From Mastigamoeba balamuthi (taxonomy: Eukaryota; Evosea; Mastigamoebida; Mastigamoebidae): a stretch of 64,000 bases of DNA. The translations under genes were made by a program, and so were the position numbers. The stretch covers positions 837,748-901,747 of the forward strand of contig CACRSC010000273.1 of the NCBI GenBank assembly GCA_902651635.1, given 5' to 3'. Each line of letters opens with the position of its first letter. The first letter of the stretch is position 1. The notes under the pieces were generated by a model, which ran no database searches, was not told the origin of the DNA, and saw only the letters and a list, made by a program, of their open reading frames with translations. Positions 55,101 to 64,000 of the stretch are shown piece after piece.

Positions 55101-58100
55101 CGCCGGCGCCAAGGGCGTCAAGTGCCGGTGCCTCAAGCCCCCGGAGAAGCGCGACAAGGCCGCCGCCAAGAAGCCCGCGGCGGCCCCTTCGGACTCGCTG
55201 GCCGACGAGCAGCGCAAGGTCCTCCGCACGCTCGAGATGCGCGCAGAGTACCGCGTGCAGCTGAGAAGCTATCTGACCAAGTCGTTCGAGAGGGTCCGCA
55301 CAGCGCTCGAGGCGTCGCTGTGCAGTGTCCCGGGGCTCGCAGCCAGCGAGTCGGAGCAGAGCAAGTCGGCCGACGCCGCCGAGCAGTGCGCCGTGCTGAT
55401 GCGGACATCGAAAAAGTCGCTGGACGTTTTCGCGTCGCTGATGAGGGTGAAGCGGTCCACCAAGCCCGGGGCGTTTGACGTGAAGCAGAGGTCGGACCCC
55501 ACGCCTCCCAGCGGCGACCTCGAGTTGCTCTGCAGCGCCGGCCTCTTCGCGCGGGCGCTGCTCGCTGTCGGCCCTCAGCGCGTGTTCGTCGCCGAGTCGG
55601 ACAAGATCGTAGTCAGCCCCCTGGACGCGGTCCTCGACAGTGGGGACAAGGCCGACAAAGTGGTACGTGCTTCCCCCTCGCTCGTGGCCACGCGTCTCTG
55701 AGTACTCACTCGACCCGCTCGCCGGCCGTGCGGCACTGCAGTTCAAGTACGGCGTGGGCTTCGAGATTGTCGGGATGAAGGTGAACGCCGCGAACCCGAG
55801 CTTCCTCGCGGTGTACGGCACGAAGGAGCTGCGCGTGCTGACGCTGGCGGCGCCCACCAAGGGCAGGCAGTACCTGACGGCCTCGTCGTCGTCGGTGGGC
55901 TCGATGGTCGCAGACCAGCTCGAGGTGGTGCTGTCGCTCCCGGTCGCCGCGGACCAGCCGAGCGTCGTCGACGTGCAGTGGCTGCCGGGCAGCGAGGTCG
56001 CGCTCGCCGTGACGACGACGCGCTTTGTGCGCATCTACGACCTGTCCAAGGACAGCATGAGCCCCGCGTACCACCTGAGCGTCCCGCCGGCCGAGGGCAG
56101 CGCCCAGGTCATCACGTCGTCATGTTTCTGCGCGGACTCCTCTGCGGGCCGCTCCGCAGTGATCCAGGGCCACTTTGCCGTCTGCTGCACGCTCGCCGGC
56201 GCCGTCTACGCGCTGCGCCTCGCGGATGTGCCCCCGGGGACGGGCGATGTGCCGATGAGCGCCGCGCTCGAGCTGCCCGAGTCGCTGCGCTCCTCGCCCG
56301 CGGCGTCGGTGTGGTTTGCGCAGGGCCTCGGGGCGCTCGTCGTGACGTTCAACCCCAGCTCGCTGTGCATCGGCCGCGTCGCCCTCAGGGGCAGCGCCGT
56401 CGCGCTGGCCGACCCCATCGTCGCGTCGCTGCCGCAGTCTGCGATACCGCCTCCGTGCATGCTGTGGTCCGAGGTGCCGCAGCACCCGGGGGCGCTCGTG
56501 TGCTCGTCCGTCGGGGGCTCGTCGGTGATCGCCGTTCGGCTGAGCGAGTCCAAGACGTCGATGCAGGCGCTCAAGGTCGCCGCGCCCAAGAGCTCTCGCG
56601 TCGAGGGCCTCGCCGCCCTGTCGGCCAAGCCCGGCAGCGTGCTCGCGCTGTACGAGGACGGCAGCCTCGCGCGCTTCGTGCCCTCGGACGAGGACGCCAA
56701 GCGGACGCAGCAGCAGCAGCAGGCGGCGGTTACGGGCGAGAAGAAGAGCGGCAAGCAGGCGGGGGCTGCGCCGGCCAAGCGGGTCGCCGTGAACTTCTTC
56801 GAGAAGGTCGACTGCATCACGCCGCAGATCGTGCTGGGCGGCGACGTGCTCGAGGCGGGGCTAACGTCGGACAGCGCCAAGCAGCGCCTGCTGCGCCCCG
56901 ACGAATACCTCGTCAGCCCCAAGCAGGAGCGCTTCGAGGTCGTCCTGATCAACGCGGACCCCTCGGTCGCCGTCGTCGGCGTCCGCGTGTTCCTCGGCAA
57001 CGCGTCGCTCAAGCACATCCCGCAGGAGATCCGCGTGCTCGGGCACCGCGTCGCGACGACGCCCGAGCTCAAGCGCTGGTACGACATCCCCTTCACCATG
57101 GAGGAGGCGCTGGCCGCCGAGCGCGAGATCCCGCTGCAGCTTTCGGCGTGCCACGTGCCGTCGAGCAAGCCCGTTCTCGACTCGCTCGAGGTCTACGGCC
57201 TCCCGCGCGACGAGATCGTCTCGGAGGTCTCGGCCAAGCGCGCGGGCGTGTCGTCTGCCGACTCTGACGCCGTGACGTCGACGCTGGGCGCGCTCGAGCG
57301 GCTGCTCTCCATGTCCCCGGGCGCCGCGCTGTCGCCCGAGGTCGAGTCGCGGCTGCCGGCGCTCATCCTGGACAAGACCGCTGTGCCCGCGGCAGTGCGC
57401 TGCTCGGCCAAGCGCGTGGTGGCCTGCCTGGCGGGCGGCAAGGGCAGCGCGCACTACCACGAGTTCAAGGACGGGCTGCTGCTGCGGCACGTGCGGCTCA
57501 GGCTGCAGGCCACGGCGTCGGACAAGGACGCACTCGGCGTCGCCGAGTACGTGCGGTACGTCACGCGCGTCGCGATGACCGCGGAGAAGCGCGCGGCCAA
57601 CGTGGTCGCCGTGTCGCCCGACGCTGACATCTCGGCGCTGCTACACCGGAGGTTCTGGGACCTCTGCATGTCGCGCAAGATCGCTGACGTGAGCTCTCAC
57701 CCTCCCCTCTCCCGGGCTCCGCTGCTCACCGGCCTGGCTGAATGCGCCCGCACCCCCTCGATGCCGTTTGTGTTGCAGGACACTGTGTTCGTTGTCGAGA
57801 GCCTCGTGAAGCTGCAGGTGAACCTCGCCAAGTACGCATTCGAGACGCCTTCGGCCGGAGGGTACGTGCTTGCCCCGCCTCCATCGCCGACCCCACCCCC
57901 GCTCACCAGCAGCGGCAGCAGCGGCAGCAGCGGCAGCAGCGGCGGTGGCATCGAGCCGTACTTTGGGCGCATCCGCGAGCTGCTGCTGAGCCCGCAGGAG
58001 ATCACGCGCGTGGCGGCGAGCAACGCGCTATGCTCGCTGCTCAGCACTCTGGCGCCACCACTGTTCGTCGACGCGCCGAGCACGCAACAGCAGCAGGCCG

Positions 58101-61100
58101 AGCCCCCGCTGTGCGCCGCAGCCAGCAGCGGTGCTGCGTCGGCCGTGCACTCGGAGGACGACAACCAGTACCGCTGCGACGTCTGCGGCACAGTGCCCAT
58201 CGCGGGGCGCCGGTGGCACTGCGACGTGTGCGTCGACTACGACCTCTGCGACGCCTGCCACGCGGCCGGCAGGTCCGGCGACGACCCGCACAAGCCCTCG
58301 CACTCGATGACGGCCCACGTGGCGCGGGCCAGCGCCGCCAGCGCTTCGGCGGCCGAGCAGCCGCAGCCGCAGCCGCATCAGGCGGACATCTCGGCGTCGC
58401 TGGTGCCCGACGGAGTGGACCCCGACGACGAGGAGACGCTGCTGCGCATGGCGCTGACGCTCAGCGTGCAGGAGGAGAAGCGCAAGGTCGAGGACAGCAA
58501 GCCCTCTGCGCTGCTCAAGGCGCTTCTCGGCGCGCTGCTGGCGCTGGCGCAGGAGGTGTTCGGCCCCGACCGCCCCGCCGACAGCTCGGCCGCGCTCCCC
58601 GTCTTCCGCTCTCTCTACTACGCGCTGGCCGCCGCGGGGGAGCCCGGGGCCGCTGCCGTCGCCGCCGCCGCGCTGTTCCCCGCGGCCCCCGCGTCGCTTG
58701 CCGAGCGGTCGCGCGCGTCCGAGGTCGCCGCCGCGAAGATGCTGCTTCTCGGGAGCCTCCTGGGCCAGACGCAGCAGAAGTGCGCCGCTGCGCCAGTCGC
58801 GGCGCGCGCTGACGCCGACGCCACGCCGTCGCGCGCCCGCAGGCCCTCGGCCAAGCCCAAGGCGCCTGCGGTGTCGGCGCCGCTGGTGGTCCGCGCGCGC
58901 CGGGCGTTTGTGGACGCGGTCTGCGCGGAGCTCGTGCAGAGCGCCGACGTCGCGGGGCTCTTCGCGCTGCTGGGGCGGCTGCACGAGGCGATACGGCGCC
59001 AGCGCAAGTCGGGCGAGGGCTCCAAGTCGCACGCGGTGCCGCGGCTTCTGCGCACGGCCGTCGACAGCTGGGCCGACGCGGCCTCGGGCATCGGGGGGTT
59101 CACGTACTGGCTGCCGCTCGTCAGCGAGGACGCCGTCCAGCGCAGCCCGCGCGACGTCTTCGCGCAGTTCCACCCGCTCGTTGCCGAGGCGGCTCTGCGC
59201 GTCGCCGGCGAGCTGCTGCGCTACGCCACCGAGCGGCCCGCTGCCGCTGGGCCCGTGCTGGCGCTGGGCTGGCGCCCGCTGCTCTGCGGGTTCGCGCGCG
59301 ACGCCGAGGCGGGACCGCTGGCTGCCGCGGCCAAGTCGGCGCTCAAGGCGATGCACCCGAGGGCCGTCGAGTACCACCGCGTCTGCGACGAGTGGGCCTA
59401 CGACACGGCGTTCCGCAAGCTGGCCAAGGCCTCGCTGCGGTCGCGCGGGTTCTCACGCGGGCTCGAGTACGCCGAGACGGTGCGCCTGCTCGAGACAGTC
59501 GCCGCGGCCTCGGAGCTCGCCGCCAAGCGCCCGCACCTCTGGCGCGCGCACTGCGCAGCCCACGCCGAGGTCGTCTCGTTCCTCTTCGTCTCGGCCACCG
59601 CCATCGGCACGGCCTCGGCCGCCTCGGAGGAGTCGGACGTGGTCGCGGGGTTCCTCAAGCTGCTCGCCGCCGCCTTCTCGTCCGCCCGCGCTGGCGCCGG
59701 AGCCGCCGTGCCGGCGAGCCAGCAGGCGGCGGGCCGCAAGGACCTTCTGCTCGCGGACGTGCACACGCAGCACAGGGCCAAGCGCGCGGGGCACGGGGCG
59801 GCGTCGCGGAAGGAGCGCGAGTGCGAGGAGGAGGTCCGCAAGGTCGAGGAGGCCGTCGCGCCGGCGCTGGCGGGGCTCGCGGACGGCCTGCTGGGCGACC
59901 GCAGGCTCGCACGCTTCGTGCGCCAGTTCCTCGTCATGGACTCGCACGGCAGCGTCCGCGCGGCCGCGAGGGACGTGCTGACGGGGCTGTGGGCGCGTGG
60001 GAGGCCCGCCGGCCGCTCGGCGCTGTTCGGGACGCTGTGGAACGACCTCGTGAGCTGCGCGCCGTCGCGGGGGAAGAACGCGGCGGAGCTCGTCGAGCTG
60101 ATCGAGGTGGCGCTGGCGGACAGGCCCGAGGAGGCCGCCGGGGGCGCTGGGGGCATCGAGCAGAGGGTCGTGGAGCTGCTGCGCAAGCAGAACGAGGCGG
60201 TGGAGCGACACCCCAACGCGTTTATCTACCAGACGCTGTCGGGTGTGCTCGAGGTCGAGGGACACTACCTCGAGGCGCAGCCCTGCCTTGTCTGTCACAA
60301 CCCCGACGTGCCTTTTGCCATCCTCAAGCTCTCGGCAGTCAAGTCTGAGATCAAGTTCACCGACCGGGCGATGGTGCGTGCGGTTCCGTGCGGCGGGGGG
60401 TGGGTCTCATTCACGTTGCTGACGGGCGGTGTTGTGCTTTTTTTTTGTCTGCCCACAGTTTGTCAAGCTCAACGGGGCCTACGTCATTCAAGGGTTCGCG
60501 ATCAAGATGTCGGACATACGCAAGACCAAGTACCTCAAGGTCCTCAACGTGTACTACAACAGCAAGGTCAGCTTCTTCTTCTTCTTTTCTTTCATTCGCC
60601 TTCTGTTGTGTTTACGTCTTACTGACAACAATGTCTGCGAGTAGAAGGTCTCAGACATCACGGAACTCAAGAACAAATGGGAGTTGTGGAAGAAGGTTAA
60701 GAGCTCGTCACTGCACCCGGGGCAGTCGGAGCTGGTCGTGAACCTCGCCGTCCCGGTGACCGCGTCGAACCTCGTGTTTGAGTACGCAGAGGTCGTCGAC
60801 GGGCCCCAGGCAGCCGCCGAGCGCCTCTCGTGTCCGAGGTGCGGCCGGCAGGTCTCCGACCGCCACAGTGGCGTCTGCAGGAACTGCCACGAGAACGCCT
60901 ACCAGTGCCGCCAGTGTCGTAACATCAACTACGAGAACCTGGAGGCCTTCATCGTGCGTCGTTGGTCCCCCCGTCTCGCTTGCGCGCTCACCTGGGTCCC
61001 CTGCTTGCGCAGTGCAACGAGTGCGGGTACTGCAAGCACGAGAAGTTCGACATCTGCGTGGTCGCCAAGCCCAGCCTGGCCACGACCGACGTTATCGAGA

Positions 61101-61222
61101 CCGACGACGACGTCAAGAAGTCGCTGTCCGCGATTGAGCGCGAGTGTGAGAACGCCTACGCCAAGTACGAGGACATAGTCAAGATGAAGGCGTCCCTCAA
61201 CAACATTGTTGGGAAGCTCTGA
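49156..61222 (+). CDS. UBR4: Giant UBR4/BIG-like N-recognin lacking the C-terminal E3 module
   Basis: A 12-kb gene with at least a dozen short introns, about 3,600 residues. It opens MSQPGEEDEDVLLAIALSQS, a ubiquitin-interacting motif. Helical repeats and a poly-Gln tract (50136-50170) follow. The UBR box (about 54930-55140) has CTFTKTGKEFAEQPWYC, CSVCARKCHKGHELSFHK and FFCDCGAGAKG, the zinc fold that reads N-degrons. A long single exon (about 55730-60380) carries UBR4-like repeats (VVDVQWLPGSEVALAVTT), a ZZ zinc finger (YRCDVCGTVPIAGRRWHCD) as in plant BIG, and a second UIM (EETLLRMALTLSVQE). The end has SCPRCGRQVSDRHSGVC, YQCRQCRNINYENLEAF and CNECGYCKHEKFD, then a helix ending NNIVGKL and a stop. 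In human UBR4 about 1,100 residues with the hemiRING-type ligase module follow this point; here they are absent and NOC2 begins 86 bp away. Confidence 0.88.
50136..50170. repeat. CAG/CAA tract (poly-Gln) in UBR4-like gene
   Basis: About eleven Gln codons, CAG then CAA, within the N-terminal third of the UBR4-like protein. Confidence 0.85.
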
Positions 61223-61308
61223 TCCCCCACAGCGCGCTTTCATTCGCATACGACCTCGTAAGAGAAAAATAGCAGTTTTTCCTTCGTTCAACTGTGCGCT
61301 CGCTCTCT

Positions 61309-64000
61309 CTACTTGCGGCGGGGCTTCTTCGACGGCTTGCCTGCCGACTGCTTGCCAGCCCTGCGAGCTCCCCTCTTGCGCCCGGCTGAGCGGGACTGTT
61401 GGGGCTCGTCGTCGTCGCTCTGGTCCAATTGCGCCTCGTCGCCCTCCGAGAGGTCTGCGATGCCAGTGTCGTGCTCGTCGTCGTCGACGTCCTGGTCCAT
61501 CGCCTCGTCGTCCTCCCTGTCCTCGCCATCCTCGTCGTCGAGGTCGGAAAGGTCGTCTGCGCCCTCCTCCTCCTCCTCCTCGTCCTCGGCGCCATCCTCC
61601 TCCTCCGAGCCGTAGACGCCAGCGCCCTCGGCATCGTCCTCCTCCACGTCCTGTGTCTTCTTCTTCTTCTCCTGTGCCGCCTCCTCCTTGGCCTGAGCAG
61701 CCCGCTTCTCCTGCTCCTGCTGCTTGTACTTCTCCTGCTGGGTCTTGTAGCGGACCCAGCTCTGCGCCAAGGGGCTCTGCGGCGGTGTTGTTAGCGGGCG
61801 TGTGCTCAAAACAAAAGTGCGGGTGGTCTCACCTTGTTGGCCTTGCGCTCCTCCGCGAGGAACGCCTGGACCTTGTCCGTGTCCTTGGGAGTGAAGGAGA
61901 CGTTGACGCGGTGCTTGTTGATGTACTCGATGTTCTCCTTGATCTTCTCGATGAGGGCGGCCAGCTGCCTGCCCAGCGCGGGGTTGGACGACTCCTTCCT
62001 GTAGCGCTTGAAGAACACAATGGCGGGCAGAGCGATCTCGGGGAACGCGATCGAGTGCGAGTGCATCGCGAAGAAGTGCAGCAGCAGCTCGTAGACCTGC
62101 GACACTATGCCCTCCTGCAGCTCCCTCGTCCCCGCGTACTGCTTGGGCACGCGGATGATCGCCTCCCACTCCAGCGCCTTGACGCGCGACTGCTTGGCCT
62201 TGCCCTTGATCTCCGAGAGGTCGAGGCACTGCTCCCGTGTGCCGCGCTGTCAGTCTGAGTGCTGTGCGCAGTGTGGGCGGTGTGGTGGGAGAGCTGTTGT
62301 GCGCGTGCCTGCAGCAGGTAGTGGACGGGGTTGACAAACGCCCCGGTGCACTCGCTCAGGCGGATGAGCATGCGCACGCAGTGGAAGCGCAGCGCGACGT
62401 GCGAGGTGCCGGGGCTGAGCTCGAGCAGCCCCGTGATGACCTGCGAGACGGGGAAGACGAGGTGCCTCAGCGCCTCGCTCTGCGGCGCGTGCGCCGAGAT
62501 GACCTCGACCCACGCGTAGAGCGCGTTAAGGTACGGCCACGTGTGGATGCTCTCGGCGGCCGTCGGGCCCTTGCGCTTGGGCTTCTGCAGCTGGTCCTTC
62601 TTGCCCTTAGCCTTGGGCGCCGCGTGGCCTCCCGACTGGTCGTCGGCCTCGCTGCTGGCGAGCATGTTGCGCAGGTACAGCGCGAGCTGGCGCACGTAGA
62701 TGAACGCGAACTGGTACGACGCCGAGTAGTCGAGCCCGTAGAGCTCCACGACGCAGTTGCGCATAAACGTCAGCAGCGGCAGCGTACCCGTGCTGACCGA
62801 CCCGCTGGTCCTCACGTACGTCAGGTACACGCCCTGCACGGCGAGCAGGGGGAGGCCCCCCGCTGCGTTAGTCGCGGGGCACGGGCTGCAGGGGCAGCGG
62901 CGGTGCGCAGCAGACCTTGAGGCAGAGGTTGACGAAGGGCGAGGGGCAGGCGATGGCGAGCGCGCGGATGTTGGCAAAGGCCAGCAGCCTCGTGGGCTCG
63001 TCGCCCGTCGACCACAGCGTCAGCAGCTCCTTGAGGTACTTGCGCGACAGCGCCGCGTACTGCGCAAAGAACGGGATGTACTTCTCGAGGTTCTGCAGCG
63101 CAAACGCCCTCATCGAGTGCTCCTGTGCGTGCAGAGTGTGAGGCCGAGGCCGAGGGCAGTCGGAGGGGAGGGACAGGGGCGGGGGCAGGGGCAGGGGCGC
63201 ACGTTGAGCTCCGAGAGGAAGAAGACGGCGTTGCCGAGGAACGACCTGACGTAGGGCGAGACCTCGTGGAACGCCGCGTCGTTCTTGAGCTGCTGGGCGC
63301 GGGCGAGAGGCGATCCGAGGTCGACGGCCTTGGCCTTGCGGCGCCTCCTCTTCCTCGACTTGGCCTTGTCGTCGCCGGCCTCGGCCTCTGCGTCGGCGTC
63401 GGCGTCGCCCGCCATGTGCGCCTCGAAGACGTCGACCATGCTGCCGAGGCAGAACGTCATCAGCCTGTTGAACACGTCGCCGTTGACGATGCGGTAGTGC
63501 AGCCGCACGGAGCCCGCGTTCTCGTCGCTTATGTGGCAGCCGGCCTGGAAGGCGAGCAGCAGCCGCCTGAAGTGCTTCTGCGACTTGCCCGCGTTGGCGA
63601 CGAGCACCTCGAGGATCTTGGCCGTCAGCGGCTTCTTCGCGGCCGCAGACGCCAGCTCCCCGGCGTCGCCCGTGACGAGGTCGTCGTCCTCCTCGCCCTC
63701 GTCCCTGCGGGGCGGCGGCAGCTCGACGTCGTCTGCGCCCTTGTCGTCGTCGCCCTCGCCGTCGCCAAAGCCCAGCAGCGTCGGGTCGTTCTTGGCGAGG
63801 AACTCGTAGAACTCCTTGTCCGTCGCCCTGAGGTGCTCCAGCTCCCGCTTGTGCTTGGCCACCTCGTCGGCGGCCCCGCGGACGCGCTCGTCGCCGTCGA
63901 CGGCCCCGTCGGCCTCGGCCCCGGCCCCGGCGCCGTCGAGCTCGTCGTCGCCCTCGAGCTCGTCGGCCCCGGGCACCGCGTCCTCGTCGTCCTCCCCGTC
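61309..64000 (-). CDS. NOC2: Nucleolar complex protein 2 (NOC2), 5' end missing
   Basis: This gene encodes a ribosome-biogenesis factor that works with NOC1 and NOC3 in pre-60S maturation and export. The frame is open to the right edge, where an acidic stretch (about 63890-64000) has no ATG, so the start lies outside. Motifs in order: HLRATDKEFYEFLAKNDPTL, LLLAFQAGCHISDENAG, DVFNRLMTFCLGSMVDV, RAFALQNLEKYIPFFAQY, LPLLTFMRNCVVELYGLDYS, FAFIYVRQLALYLRNML, WPYLNALYAWVEVISAHA, LRFHCVRMLIRLSE and FPEIALPAIVFFKRYRKES. A Glu/Asp-rich and basic tail ends in KPSKKPRRK at 61309, a likely nucleolar signal. Introns are seen near 63110-63200, 62820-62920, 62235-62310 and 61770-61835. Assignment is secure. 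Confidence 0.92.

Noticed and set aside
61160-61308. The UBR4-like gene continuing through another intron to a catalytic module.
   Set aside because: Only 86 bp remain before the NOC2 stop codon on the other strand. The nearest GT-AG pair would give a 25-nt intron, and no ligase-like sequence lies beyond.
1-64000. tRNA, rRNA, CRISPR arrays or bacterial insertion sequences.
   Set aside because: I found no cloverleaf-consistent T-loop/anticodon set, no rRNA core and no spaced identical repeats. The contig is nuclear eukaryotic.

Overview
This is a eukaryotic nuclear contig, very GC- and CpG-rich, gene-dense, with genes on both strands, very short GT-AG introns (about 40-150 nt, many 41-65 nt) and frequent poly-Gln (CAG) tracts. 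The gene mix points to a flagellated, anaerobic amoebozoan of the Archamoebae, most likely Mastigamoeba balamuthi or a close relative. The reasons are a NIF-type Fe-S scaffold (NifU) with an organelle-like leader, a pyruvate formate-lyase activating enzyme, a bacterial-type FeoA-FeoB iron transporter, a radial-spoke protein (RSP3, so a motile axoneme), and an Entamoeba-like papain protease. The species name is inference; the gene families are read from the sequence.

Layout. 0-3 kb: first exon of a phosphoglycerate dehydrogenase running off the left edge, then a head-to-head pair of small secreted Cys-rich proteins. 3-15 kb: APC1 (anaphase-promoting complex), a tiny putative membrane protein, a cathepsin L-like protease and a DH-PH RhoGEF with a long coiled coil. 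15.5-18.7 kb: a kinesin-12-like motor, divergent from the RhoGEF. 19-31 kb: a surface-receptor neighbourhood. It holds a seven-repeat PPC-domain type I membrane protein, a WD40 protein with a perfect heat-shock-element-like site upstream, and two tail-to-tail paralogous receptors that join an extracellular LamG lectin-like domain and Cys-rich repeats, one membrane helix, and a cytoplasmic PARP-type ADP-ribosyltransferase domain. 31.5-35.2 kb: a WD-repeat protein, an AT-richer and almost CpG-free island, and a membrane-anchored Methyltransf_22-type protein. 37-43 kb: three same-strand genes of bacterial ancestry for iron and anaerobic metabolism, in transcription order NifU, PFL-activating enzyme, FeoA-FeoB. 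43.5-49 kb: RSP3 and a large disordered AT-hook protein. 49-61 kb: a giant UBR4/BIG-like protein that ends before the E3-catalytic region of its homologues. 61-64 kb: NOC2 (ribosome biogenesis), running off the right edge.

The strongest candidates for something undescribed are (1) the inverted pair of transmembrane PARP receptors, one with an intact H-Y-E triad (H731, Y762, E845) and one with substitutions at catalytic positions, and (2) the three-gene cluster of laterally acquired iron/anaerobic genes, whose PFL-activating enzyme starts with a lipidation-type Met-Gly-Cys-Gly N terminus. Exon boundaries given here were worked out by eye from reading frames and GT/AG sites. They are firm for the PARP receptor copy 1, the PFL-activating enzyme, the methyltransferase and most of the kinesin, and approximate elsewhere.
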